Below, one piece after another: positions 17,385 through 25,599 of a DNA stretch of 36,558 bases. The stretch is from NCBI GenBank assembly GCA_900315595.1, contig OMZQ01000021.1, positions 1 to 36,558 of the forward strand, read 5' to 3'. How positions within the stretch are numbered: the stretch's first letter is position 1; every line of letters begins with the position of its first letter. The position numbers and the translations under genes were made by a program. This DNA comes from an uncultured Eubacteriales bacterium (lineage in GTDB: Bacteria; Bacillota; Clostridia; Oscillospirales; Oscillospiraceae). A model generated the notes under the pieces. The model had not been told where the DNA came from. It searched no databases and saw nothing but the letters and a program-made list of their open reading frames with translations.

Positions 17385-17457
17385 TCATCCCATTTCATAC
17401 GACATCCACCCGCGTATGCGGTTTCCGCCTGCGCCGCGATCATAAGGAGCCATTACC

Positions 17458-17838
17458 ATGCCTTCCAATCGTATCGGACGGATCAACGAGGAGATCCAGC
17501 GGGAGCTTTCCGACCTGCTGCGGACCCTCAAGGATCCCCGCGTTCAGAAAACCATGGTCTCTGTCACCCGCGTGGACACCACCGCGGACCTGCGCTATGC
17601 CAAGGTCTTCGTTTCCGTCTATGACAAGAGCCTGTCCAAGGAGGTCCTCAAGGGCCTCAAATCCTCCGGCGGCTATCTGCGGCACGAGCTTGCAAGCCGT
17701 CTGAGCCTGCGCTATACCCCGGAGCTGGTCTGGGTAGAGGACAACTCCATCACCTACGGCGCAAGGATCCTCGACATTCTCTCCACCCTTGACATCCCGG
17801 AGGACGAACCCGATGACCAAGAAACTGACCCTGCCTGA
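17458..17838 (+). CDS. rbfA: Ribosome-binding factor A
   Basis: 126 residues, KH-like fold. RIGRINEEIQRELSDLLRTLKDPRV and RYAKVFVSVYD are family hallmarks. It binds free 30S subunits near the 5' end of 16S rRNA and is needed for maturation, above all in the cold. The RBS AAGGAG is 8 nt upstream. It overlaps nrnA by 26 bp. Confidence 0.97.
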   Translation: MPSNRIGRINEEIQRELSDLLRTLKDPRVQKTMVSVTRVDTTADLRYAKVFVSVYDKSLSKEVLKGLKSSGGYLRHELASRLSLRYTPELVWVEDNSITYGARILDILSTLDIPEDEPDDQETDPA

Positions 17839-18757
17839 GACGGCGGAGTATCTGAAAACCCACGACGACTATCTGATCCTGACCCACCGCCGCCCCGACG
17901 GCGACACCGTGGGCAGCGCCGCCGCCCTTTGCCGGATGCTCCGGGCGATCGGGAAACGGGCGGCCGTCTATCCCAACCCCCAGATCACGCCGAAGTTCGC
18001 CCCCTACTGGACCGGTCTGACCGGGACCGGGGGCGGGACCCTCGTTTCGGTGGACGTCGCCGGGCCCAATCTCTTTCCCTACGGGATGGAGAACGCAAAG
18101 GTAGACCTGGCCATCGACCACCACGGGACCAACAGCGGCTTTGCCGCCCGGACCTATGCCGACGAGACCCACGCCGCCTGCGGCGAGATCTTAATTTCCC
18201 TCTGCCCCCTGCTCGGCGCGCGCCTGGACCGGCCGATGGCGGAGGCCCTCTACGTGGCCATTTCCACCGACACCGGCTGCTTCCGCTATTCCAACGTGAC
18301 CGCCGAAACCTTCCGCTGCGCCGCAGCCTGCATGGAAGCCGGAGCGGAGGTCCATCCGATCAACCGCACCTTCTTTGAGATCAAACGCAAGGCCCGCCTG
18401 CGTCTGGAGGCCTATCTGACCGAGCACATGGAGTTTTTCGCGGACGGCAAGGTCGCCGTCTCCGCGATCCCGAACGCCGTCATGGACGAGCTCGGTCTGA
18501 CCGAGGACGACGTGGACGACATCTCCGGCTTCGGACGCTCCGTGGAGGGCGTGGAGCTGGCAGCCATGCTCCGCGAGGTGGACGGCGGGATGGGCAAGCT
18601 CTCCCTCCGCTCCAGCGCCGCCTTCAACGCGGCCGCCATCTGCGCCCGGCTGGGCGGCGGCGGCCACCCCGCCGCAGCAGGGGCCTCCGTGCCCGGCGGC
18701 ATCCCCGCGATCCGCTCCGCCCTGCTCAAAGTCCTCGCGGACTACGTGAAACTGTAA
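17813..18757 (+). CDS. nrnA: DHH-family oligoribonuclease/pAp phosphatase NrnA
   Basis: 314 residues. The DHH core shows HRRPDGDTVGSA, the SVDVA aspartate and IDHHGTNSG. The C-terminal DHHA1 domain has GGGGHPAAAG. NrnA degrades short RNA oligonucleotides and removes the 3'-phosphate from pAp. I start at 17813 within rbfA, where GGAGGACGA lies upstream. The stop shares one base with the truB start, so these genes are tightly coupled. The rbfA-nrnA-truB order is typical of Bacillota. Confidence 0.94.
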   Translation: MTKKLTLPETAEYLKTHDDYLILTHRRPDGDTVGSAAALCRMLRAIGKRAAVYPNPQITPKFAPYWTGLTGTGGGTLVSVDVAGPNLFPYGMENAKVDLAIDHHGTNSGFAARTYADETHAACGEILISLCPLLGARLDRPMAEALYVAISTDTGCFRYSNVTAETFRCAAACMEAGAEVHPINRTFFEIKRKARLRLEAYLTEHMEFFADGKVAVSAIPNAVMDELGLTEDDVDDISGFGRSVEGVELAAMLREVDGGMGKLSLRSSAAFNAAAICARLGGGGHPAAAGASVPGGIPAIRSALLKVLADYVKL

Positions 18758-19623
18758 TGGCGAACGGGATCCTGATCGTGGACAAGCCCGCGGGCTGGAC
18801 CTCCCAGGACGTTGCCGCCAAGCTGCGCGGCGTCTTCCACGAAAAACGCGTGGGTCACGGCGGCACCCTGGACCCGATGGCAACCGGCGTTCTGCCGATC
18901 TTCATCGGGCGGGCGACCCGGGCCGTGCCCTTCTTTGAACACGCCGACAAGGTCTACGAGGCCGGATTGCGCCTGGGTCTCGTCACCGATACCCAGGACG
19001 TCACGGGCCGGACGCTGGAAGAACGCGCGGTTGACGTGACGCAAGCGCAGCTTGAGGCGGCTTTGGACAAGTTCCGCGGAGAGATCGCGCAGATCCCGCC
19101 GATGTATTCCGCGATCAAGGTCAACGGCCAGAAGCTCTACGCCCTGGCCCGGCAGGGGAAGGCGGTGGAACGCGCCCCGCGTCCCGTCACGATCTTTGCC
19201 CTGGACCTGCTGGGCGGGGCAGGCGCCGACTGGCGGCTGCGCGTCCACTGCTCCAAGGGGACCTACGTCCGTACCCTCTGCCACGATATCGGCGCGGCCC
19301 TCGGCTGCGGCGGATGTCTGTCCGCCCTGCGGCGCACCAGCGCCGGGGCGTACGACGTCACCCGGAGTCACACGATGGCGGAGATTTTAGCTGCGGATGA
19401 CCCGGAGGCCCTGCTCCTGCCCACGGACAGCCTCTTTTCCGACCGTCCCGCCCTCAAAGTTGCCGAGAACGCCGAACGCAAGCTGCGCAACGGCGCGCCC
19501 CTGCATACCCCAAAGCTGAAGGACGGCGAATACCGCGTCTATTCCGGCACCGGCGAATTCCTCCTTTTGGCAAAGGTCTCCGCCGGAGAACTGACCACCC
19601 TCAAGAGCTTCTTTGAGGTGTAG
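18757..19623 (+). CDS. truB: tRNA pseudouridine(55) synthase TruB
   Basis: 288 residues. The catalytic aspartate is D39 in GGTLDPMATGVL. YSAIKVNGQKLYALAR and SKGTYVRTLCHDIG are typical. The C-terminal part (about 210-288) is a short PUA-like domain. It makes pseudouridine 55 in the T loop of tRNAs. The ATG overlaps the nrnA stop. Confidence 0.97.
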   Translation: MANGILIVDKPAGWTSQDVAAKLRGVFHEKRVGHGGTLDPMATGVLPIFIGRATRAVPFFEHADKVYEAGLRLGLVTDTQDVTGRTLEERAVDVTQAQLEAALDKFRGEIAQIPPMYSAIKVNGQKLYALARQGKAVERAPRPVTIFALDLLGGAGADWRLRVHCSKGTYVRTLCHDIGAALGCGGCLSALRRTSAGAYDVTRSHTMAEILAADDPEALLLPTDSLFSDRPALKVAENAERKLRNGAPLHTPKLKDGEYRVYSGTGEFLLLAKVSAGELTTLKSFFEV

Positions 19624-19653
19624 GTCCGCAAGCGGAGCCGCCGATTTTTCGGG

Positions 19654-19734
19654 CAGAGCATGACCGTTTTCGGTTTTTTCGACGGGGCTCTGTTGTCGAT
19701 CCGTGCGGGCGCGTGGATACGCGCCCCTACGAGG
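19654..19734 (+). repeat. About 80-bp dispersed repeat, copy 2
   Basis: Near-identical to 5207-5288, in the same orientation. It lies in the truB-ribF gap, so the spread element sits inside a conserved operon. Confidence 0.85.
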
Positions 19735-19774
19735 TCGGCGGTCGTCGGCTGGCGCGTAGCGGCGCTGTATCGAC

Positions 19775-19806
19775 AAATTCTCAACTCTCAATTCTCAATT
19801 CTCAAT
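19775..19806. repeat. AATTCTCAATTCTC-type intergenic repeat
   Basis: Tandem TCTCAAT/TCTCAAC units, reverse complement of the block at 1560-1592 and similar to that near 5346-5380. It ends about 28 bp before ribF. Confidence 0.65.
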
Positions 19807-19834
19807 CGCCCAATCTCCCCCGGAGGTCCCATAC

Positions 19835-20719
19835 ATGAACCGTGTGATCGCGCTTGGATTCTTTGACGGCGTCCATCTCGGACACGGCGCCCTGCTTTCG
19901 CGCACGGCGCAGCTTGCCCGGGCAAGCGGATGCTCTGCCGCCGCCCTGACCTTTGACCGCAGCCCCGGCAAGGACGGCCGCCTGCTGACCTCGGTGGACG
20001 ACCGCATCCGCCTGATCCGCGGGCTGTACGGGATAGACGAGGTCTTCGTCCTGCCCTTCACCGACGAGCTGCGCCACGAGCGCTGGACCGACTTTGCCGA
20101 AGCCCTGGTCTGCGACTACGGCGCGGCCCATCTGGTCTGCGGCTACGACTACCGCTTCGGCTTCCGGGGCGAGGGCGACGCCGAGAAGCTCTCCGCCTGG
20201 TGCGCGGAGCGCGGACTCGGCTGCGACGTGATCGAAAAGCTGACGATGGACGGGATCACGGTCTCCTCCACCTTTCTGAAAACGCTGGTCGAAGCGGGCG
20301 ACACGGAGGCCGCTATCCGCTTCTTCGGCCACCCGCACACGCTGAGCGGCGTGGTTCAGCCGGGGCGGCATCTGGGCCATACCCTCGGCTTCCCGACCGC
20401 AAACCTCCTGCCGGCGCCGGAGATCCTGCTCCCGGCCCGCGGCGTCTACGCCGTGCGCGGGACCGTGGACGGTCAGAGCCGGACCGGCGTCTGCAATATC
20501 GGCACCCGCCCCACCGTCGGCGGCCACCGGCAGACCGTCGAAACCTGGCTTTCCGACTTTGACGGCGACCTCTACGGCAAGGAGCTGACCGTCGAGTTCT
20601 ACCGCTATCTCCGTCCGGAGCGCAAATTCCCCAGTCTGGAAGCGCTGAAGGAGGAGATCTTCCGCAACCGGCGGGAGGCGACGGCGTATTTTGATCGGTA
20701 TTTCCATGACAATACATAA
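19835..20719 (+). CDS. ribF: Bifunctional riboflavin kinase/FAD synthetase
   Basis: 294 residues. The N-terminal adenylyltransferase domain shows GFFDGVHLGH (8-17) and VCGYDYRFGFRGEG. ISSTFLK-like VSSTFLKTLVEAGD leads into the C-terminal kinase, with LGFPTANL and the GVYAVRG strand. It turns riboflavin into FMN and FAD. The RBS is CGGAGGT. It normally follows truB in Bacillota; here a 210-bp repeat-filled gap separates them. Confidence 0.95.
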   Translation: MNRVIALGFFDGVHLGHGALLSRTAQLARASGCSAAALTFDRSPGKDGRLLTSVDDRIRLIRGLYGIDEVFVLPFTDELRHERWTDFAEALVCDYGAAHLVCGYDYRFGFRGEGDAEKLSAWCAERGLGCDVIEKLTMDGITVSSTFLKTLVEAGDTEAAIRFFGHPHTLSGVVQPGRHLGHTLGFPTANLLPAPEILLPARGVYAVRGTVDGQSRTGVCNIGTRPTVGGHRQTVETWLSDFDGDLYGKELTVEFYRYLRPERKFPSLEALKEEIFRNRREATAYFDRYFHDNT

Positions 20720-20735
20720 AAAGGAGCGATTCTGC

Positions 20736-21866
20736 ATGAACAATCCCTTCTTCCCGGAGATCCACGGCAAATTCGGCTTCGGCTGCATGCGCTTCCCGAA
20801 AATCGGGGACGAGCTGGACTACGACCAGATCAGCCGCATGGCGGACGCCTTCCTTGCCGCCGGTCTGAACTACTTCGACACCGCCCACGGCTACCACAGC
20901 GGGCTGAGCGAGACCGCCCTGAAGCGCTGTCTGACCAGCCGCCACGACCGCAGCGAGTACCTGCTGACCGACAAGCTGACCGGCAGCTATTTCAAGACCG
21001 AGGCCGAGATCCGGCCCCTGTTTGAAGCCCAGCTCGAAGCCTGCGGGGTGGAATACTTCGACTTCTATCTGATGCACGCTCAGAACGCCCGGAACTTTGA
21101 GCAGTTCAAGGCCTGCCGCGCCTATGAGACCGCCTTCGAGCTCAAGCGCGAGGGCAAGATCCGCCACGTCGGCCTGTCCTTCCACGACACCGCCGAGGTC
21201 CTGGACAAGATCCTGACCGCCTACCCGGAGGTCGAGGTCGTCCAGATCCAGCTCAACTATCTGGACTACGGCGACGTCGCCGTGGATTCCAAGCGCGTCT
21301 ACGAAACCTGCGTCCGCCACGGCAAGCCGGTCATCGTCATGGAGCCGATCAAGGGCGGCACGCTCGTCAAGGGTCTGCCCGAAGACGCCGTAACGCTCTA
21401 TGAGCAGCTCGGACAGACGCCCGCCAGCATGGCTCTGCGCTTCGCCGCGGGCTTTGAGCAGGTGGCGATGGTCCTCTCCGGCATGAGCGACCTGGACCAG
21501 ATGAACGACAACCTCTCCTTCATGGTCGAGCCCAAGCCCCTGAACGAGCTGGAGGGCGCGGCGATCGAGAAGGTCCGCGACCTCTTCCGCGCCCAGAATC
21601 TGATCCCCTGCACCGCCTGCCGCTACTGCACCGACGGCTGCCCGATGGGGATCCTGATCCCGGATATCTTCTCCTGCCTGAACAAGTACAGCCAGTTCAA
21701 GGATTGGAACCAGCCCCGCTACTACAGGACCGTCCTCACCGAGGGCCACGGCAAGGCCTCCGAGTGCCTCAAGTGCGGTCTCTGCGAGGGCGTCTGCCCG
21801 CAGAATCTGCCCATCCGCGACCTGCTGGAAAAGGCCGTGGAGACCTTCGAGAAGGAAGACGACTGA
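20736..21866 (+). CDS. Aldo/keto reductase with C-terminal 4Fe-4S domain
   Basis: 376 residues. The AKR barrel shows D48 and Y53 in FDTAHGY, K80 in TDKL and H114 in LMHAQN, the usual catalytic set. The C-terminal region carries CTACRYCTDGCPMGI and CLKCGLCEGVCPQN, two ferredoxin-like cysteine groups (CxxCxxCxxxC). This fused type is common in Clostridia; its substrates are mostly unknown. I start at 20736 because AAGGAG lies upstream. It is 16 bp after ribF and may be read through from it. Confidence 0.92.
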   Translation: MNNPFFPEIHGKFGFGCMRFPKIGDELDYDQISRMADAFLAAGLNYFDTAHGYHSGLSETALKRCLTSRHDRSEYLLTDKLTGSYFKTEAEIRPLFEAQLEACGVEYFDFYLMHAQNARNFEQFKACRAYETAFELKREGKIRHVGLSFHDTAEVLDKILTAYPEVEVVQIQLNYLDYGDVAVDSKRVYETCVRHGKPVIVMEPIKGGTLVKGLPEDAVTLYEQLGQTPASMALRFAAGFEQVAMVLSGMSDLDQMNDNLSFMVEPKPLNELEGAAIEKVRDLFRAQNLIPCTACRYCTDGCPMGILIPDIFSCLNKYSQFKDWNQPRYYRTVLTEGHGKASECLKCGLCEGVCPQNLPIRDLLEKAVETFEKEDD

Positions 21867-21877
21867 CAGAAGCACAA

Positions 21878-21920
21878 ATCGCCCGTCGGGCGGCGGAGCT
21901 CCCACCGCCCGACGGGCGAT
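21878..21920. terminator. Bidirectional terminator between the AKR and femX copy 2
   Basis: A perfect 16-bp stem (21878-21893 with 21905-21920) sits between two convergent genes. TTTTT follows on the plus strand and ATTT on the minus strand. Confidence 0.85.
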
Positions 21921-21936
21921 CCATATTTTTCACGAA

Positions 21937-23010
21937 TTACTTTGCTTCCGTCTGCTGCGCTTCGTCCTTCTTTTCCGGGGCGACGATCTGACCGGTCTTG
22001 CGGCGGTTCATGATCGCGTAGGTCAGCTTGGCGGCCAGGGGCTTGACGATCAGATCCATCTGACCGACCCAGGCGACGTACTTCGCGCCGAAGCCCTGCT
22101 TGTAGCGGTGCAGACCGTAGACCGGGTTGTCCTCGGTGGGCAGGCCCTCCACGCCGCGGAAATCGAAGCGGGTGCAGCCCCGGCGGATCGCCTCGGCCTG
22201 CATGTGCCACTGCAGAAGCTCGGTGCCGTTCAGATTCTGCTCGCTGGGCAGGGAGCAGCCGTAGAGGAAGGAGGCCGTCTGCCCGGCGTAGCAGGCGATG
22301 GAGCCGGCCATCGGCTTGCCGTCCAGCTCCGCCAGGAAGAGGACGCCGTGGTCGCCCAGACCCTCCAGCAGCTCGCGGAAGTAGGTCGTGGACCGGGCGG
22401 AAAAATGATTCTTGGCGGCGGTGGCCTCCATCATCACGTGGAAGTCGTCGAGGTCGGCGGTCGTGCCGGTCCGGACGACCAGCGGTCCGCGCTGGGCGCG
22501 GTGGATCTTCGTCCGGCAGGTGCGGTGATAGATGGATTCCAGGGTCTCCGGCGTCAGACCGGTCAGGTCGCTGATATAGACCAGACGCGGCTGATAGAGG
22601 GAGAAGTCCGTTGCAGCGTCAATGGAGAAGCCCATCGAGCGGGCCAGATCGGCAAAGGCGGTATCCTCCTCGGGCACCTCGGGATCGAAGCGGAGGAAGC
22701 AGCCGCCGTGCTTTTTGGCGTAGGTCTTCGCCGCATCGATCAGGTCGCGGAAGGTCTGATCGTCGCCGCGGGTCCAGACCGGTCCGCGCGGGGCGTAGAA
22801 AAAGCGGGTGCCGACCAGGTGCATCTTGTGCTCCAGCAGGGCGACGGTCCCGCGGATCTGCCCGTCAGCGCCGCGCAGGATCAGCCCGTGCCAGGGCCAG
22901 TCGGTCTTGACGCGGCCCCAGAGCGAGGTCTGCATAAAATGGCCGTTCGGATGGGCCAAAACGAATTCGTCCAGCGCCGCGGCGTTCGATAAGGTAACTT
23001 GTTCGATCAT
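21937..23010 (-). CDS. FemAB/FemX-family aminoacyltransferase (copy 2)
   Basis: 357 residues, clearly paralogous to the protein at 5614-6702: HPNGHFMQTSLWGRVK, LRGADGQIRGTVALL, YAPRGPVWTR, and in the second half AGSIACYAGQTASFLYGCS, LLQWHMQAEAIRRG and FDFRGVEGLP. It should add an amino acid to the lipid II stem peptide. The C-terminal tail is charged (EKKDEAQQTEAK). I start at 23010, where AGAGGAATCGCT gives an RBS; the frame stays open upstream, but those codons contain the promoter. It is monocistronic, with its own promoter and terminator. Confidence 0.9.
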   Translation of the reverse strand: MIEQVTLSNAAALDEFVLAHPNGHFMQTSLWGRVKTDWPWHGLILRGADGQIRGTVALLEHKMHLVGTRFFYAPRGPVWTRGDDQTFRDLIDAAKTYAKKHGGCFLRFDPEVPEEDTAFADLARSMGFSIDAATDFSLYQPRLVYISDLTGLTPETLESIYHRTCRTKIHRAQRGPLVVRTGTTADLDDFHVMMEATAAKNHFSARSTTYFRELLEGLGDHGVLFLAELDGKPMAGSIACYAGQTASFLYGCSLPSEQNLNGTELLQWHMQAEAIRRGCTRFDFRGVEGLPTEDNPVYGLHRYKQGFGAKYVAWVGQMDLIVKPLAAKLTYAIMNRRKTGQIVAPEKKDEAQQTEAK

Positions 23011-23098
23011 AGCGATTCCTCTTGCCGATTTAGTTTTGCTCCATAAAACCGCCGAATCCAAGCGTATCTCTGAATTCTGATGGTTCGTGTCTCGGCTT

Positions 23099-23127
23099 AG
23101 TATACTCAAGGCTGTGAAAAAAGTCAA
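23099..23127 (-). promoter_or_regulatory. Promoter of femX copy 2
   Basis: On the minus strand, TTGACT (23127-23122), a 17-nt spacer and TATACT (23104-23099). The leader is about 80 nt. Confidence 0.8.
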
Positions 23128-23240
23128 GCGCTCGATTGGGAACCAAATTCAAAATACATTTTATTGATTTTAGACCAGAGCATATTCTACACGTAATAGC
23201 TGTCTTTTTCCGATATAATGCGCATGTCCTTGATATGCAC

Positions 23241-23315
23241 AATCAGGGGACGGTTCCTTGATTGACATTTATTTCGGGTCGATTGGAAAATCAATCAGAG
23301 AACCGTCCCCTGATT
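23241..23315. repeat. REP-like inverted repeat with GGGGACGGTTC arms
   Basis: Perfect 16-nt arms (23241-23256 and 23300-23315), extended inward by TGATTGA/TCAATCA. The core AGGGGACGGTTC recurs singly at 28107-28118. From general knowledge, such palindromes often accompany Y1-transposase (RAYT/IS200-like) families. No transposase is present here. Confidence 0.75.
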
Positions 23316-23528
23316 GATGTGATTGATGTGTAGCCTTATTGCGGATTATTTGTGCATTCCGACGAATCATAAATTATAAATAATTTGATTCAAATCAACG
23401 CCGGCAGAACAAAATGCTTTCTTTGATTGCGAATCGATCCTATCACTTATCCGATGGAGCTTTATCCAAATCGCGCTAAAAAACACCCAAATCATGGCCT
23501 CGAAAAAAATTACGATCAAGATGCCAAA

Positions 23529-23545
23529 TTGATGCAAGTTTGATG
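23529..23545 (+). promoter_or_regulatory. TTGATG direct repeats upstream of the response regulator
   Basis: TTGATG at 23529-23534 and 23540-23545, an 11-bp period as in many OmpR-family tandem sites. It could be an autoregulatory site. This is inference from spacing only. Confidence 0.3.
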
Positions 23546-23569
23546 TATGATAGGATCGGAGGTGCAATT

Positions 23570-24229
23570 ATGATCCAAATTCTGATTGTTGAGGACGAGA
23601 AGCCCATTTCCAATCTGATTCGGCTCAGCCTGAAAAAGGCCGGATATGCCTGCTGCTGCGCTTATGACGGCGCTGAGGCTGCGGATATTCTGGAAAGCCG
23701 GCGCTTCGACCTGATCCTTCTGGATATCATGCTGCCGGAAATTGACGGCTTTTCCCTCATGGAATACATCCGTCCCATGGAGATTCCGGTGATTTTTCTC
23801 ACGGCCCGGAACTCAGTTGCCGACCGGGTCAAGGGACTGGACATGGGGGCGGAGGATTATATCGTCAAGCCCTTTGAAATCATGGAGCTGCTGGCACGGG
23901 TGAACGTTGTGCTGCGCCGTTATCACAAAACCGACACAGAGCTGCGGATCGGCGGCCTCGTCATCGACACCCAGGCGATGCTGGTGTACCGGGACGGGGA
24001 AGCAATTCCTCTGACGCCGAAGGAGTATGAGCTGCTCCTGCTGTTTGCCCGGAACCCGGGCATTGCGCTCTATCGCGAGACGATCTATGAACGCATCTGG
24101 AACGAGGATTTCCCATACGGCAGCAAAACCGTTGACCTTCACGTGCAGCGACTGCGCAAAAAAATCGGATGGGAGGACCTGCTGCACGCCGTTCCGAAGG
24201 TCGGATACCGGCTGGAGGCAGAGAGATGA
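23570..24229 (+). CDS. OmpR-family response regulator (VanR-like)
   Basis: 219 residues: a receiver domain with acidic pocket ED at 8-9, phospho-acceptor D52 in LLDIMLPEIDG and lysine in YIVKPFE, then a winged-helix output domain ending TVDLHVQRLRKKIG. It binds DNA as a dimer when phosphorylated. The start follows GGAGGTGCAATT. The stop overlaps the sensor kinase start by 4 bp. The overall make-up is close to VanR-type regulators, and a VanY-like gene lies downstream. Confidence 0.93.
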   Translation: MIQILIVEDEKPISNLIRLSLKKAGYACCCAYDGAEAADILESRRFDLILLDIMLPEIDGFSLMEYIRPMEIPVIFLTARNSVADRVKGLDMGAEDYIVKPFEIMELLARVNVVLRRYHKTDTELRIGGLVIDTQAMLVYRDGEAIPLTPKEYELLLLFARNPGIALYRETIYERIWNEDFPYGSKTVDLHVQRLRKKIGWEDLLHAVPKVGYRLEAER

Positions 24230-25599
24230 AATTCCGTCAGAAAATGCTGTTGGCGATGGTTTGGCTGCTGACGCTGAGTTATGGGATCGGCGACGCGATC
24301 TTGATTCACCAAAGCTTTCACAGCAGCCTGGAGCAGGCGAAAAACAGCGCCATCCGCTCCTATGAAATGACGCTGCAAACGGTTCAGCTGGTCAATCTTG
24401 TGGATATCCAGCAGGATTTTTCCAGCATTCGCACAGCCTTCGACCGGATGGACGCCTCCGGGCAGCTGGGGGTATGTCTGTCCCAGGATGGGGACGCGGT
24501 CTATCAGACCGGCATGCAGCCCAGGCAGCTCTCCCCCGCCGATGACTGCACCATCGCCGTTTATACCCGGGAGGGTTATCACATTCTCCAGCTCAGCGCT
24601 GCCGTCCGCACCAACACTGCGCCGCTGCAGCTTGACATTTTGTATGACGTGAGCCCGATCTACGGGGCCAGAAGGGCGCAGCTCCACACGTACCACAGCG
24701 TTCTGCTGCTGCTTCTGCTGATCGGCGGCGGGACGGCCTGGCTGCTCTCCTGGCTGCTGACAAAGCCGCTTTCCCGACTGGGCGCAGTCGCAAAGAGGCT
24801 GGGGGCCGGAAACCTGGACGCCAGAGTTCAGCGCATGCCGAAGGATGAGATCGGCGCCCTGGGCAGTGAATTGAACCGCATGGCTGATCGTCTTTCCGAG
24901 AACATCACGGAGCTGCAGGATACCATGGAACGGCAGGAGCAGTTTATGGGCAGCTTTGCCCACGAATTAAAAACGCCGATGACCTCGATCATCGGGTATG
25001 CGGATCTTCTGAGAAGCCAAAGTCTGGATGCCTCTGAGTCCCAGGAGGCGGCGCAGTATATCTTTTCCGAGGGCAAACGGCTGGAATCCCTTTCCCTGAA
25101 GCTGCTGGATCTGCTGTTGCTGAAGCACAGGGAGCTTACCCTGAGTCCCGTGGAAATCGGGGACGTTGTATCGGCTCTGGTGACACATTTGCGGTCCATT
25201 TATCAGGCCCGTGGGATTACCCTGCAATGCAGATGCGGCCCGGGCGTCTGCCGCGCAGAGCCGGACCTGTTCCGTTCTGTGATTGTGAATCTGCTGGACA
25301 ACGCAAGGAAAGCCCTGCCGGAGGGCGGCAACATCTATGTTCTGGGGCAGAGCCTCGGAGGCATCTATCAGATTCGCGTATTGGACAATGGACAGGGGAT
25401 GCCGGAGGAGGCGATCCGCCACCTGACGGAGGCCTTCTACCGGGTGGATAAGTCCAGGTCCCGGGCCCAGGGCGGTGTGGGACTCGGCCTGACCCTTTGC
25501 AGCCGGATTCTGGAGCTGCACGAGGGGACGATCTCCTTCTCCTCCCGGGAGGGGCAAGGCACCTGCGTAACCCTGTGTCTGCCGGAGGTGTCGGAATGA
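24226..25599 (+). CDS. Sensor histidine kinase (VanS-like)
   Basis: 457 residues. A first membrane helix (about 7-27) is followed by an extracytoplasmic sensor domain of about 120 residues, a second helix (about 161-182), a HAMP linker, the H box with H246 in FAHELKTPMTS, the N box around N359 (NLLDNARKALPEGG), and G boxes DNGQGMP and GGVGLGLTLC. It should phosphorylate the partner response regulator in response to an envelope signal. It is coupled to both neighbours by 4-bp overlaps. Confidence 0.94.
   Translation: MKFRQKMLLAMVWLLTLSYGIGDAILIHQSFHSSLEQAKNSAIRSYEMTLQTVQLVNLVDIQQDFSSIRTAFDRMDASGQLGVCLSQDGDAVYQTGMQPRQLSPADDCTIAVYTREGYHILQLSAAVRTNTAPLQLDILYDVSPIYGARRAQLHTYHSVLLLLLLIGGGTAWLLSWLLTKPLSRLGAVAKRLGAGNLDARVQRMPKDEIGALGSELNRMADRLSENITELQDTMERQEQFMGSFAHELKTPMTSIIGYADLLRSQSLDASESQEAAQYIFSEGKRLESLSLKLLDLLLLKHRELTLSPVEIGDVVSALVTHLRSIYQARGITLQCRCGPGVCRAEPDLFRSVIVNLLDNARKALPEGGNIYVLGQSLGGIYQIRVLDNGQGMPEEAIRHLTEAFYRVDKSRSRAQGGVGLGLTLCSRILELHEGTISFSSREGQGTCVTLCLPEVSE

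Larger units (their letters stand above)
23128..23569. other. AT-rich gene-free region before the two-component system
   Basis: No supported gene. It is clearly richer in A/T than the DNA before it. It holds the REP-like inverted repeat at 23241-23315, repeated GATTGATGT units near 23313-23331, and TTGATG direct repeats before the response regulator. A TATAAT at 23214-23219 has no matching -35 box. Confidence 0.5.

Noticed and set aside
14543..17443. A 966-codon minus-strand open frame
   Set aside because: Antisense to ylxQ and infB. The protein is rich in Val, Gly, Asp and His as expected from reverse reading of GC-rich codons.
23214..23219. A perfect TATAAT before the two-component operon
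   Set aside because: No acceptable -35 box at 16-18 nt and no gene start near; a chance match in AT-rich DNA is likely.
23367..23567. A 66-codon minus-strand frame with a hydrophobic stretch
   Set aside because: No RBS, no family, and it covers the upstream region of the response regulator.
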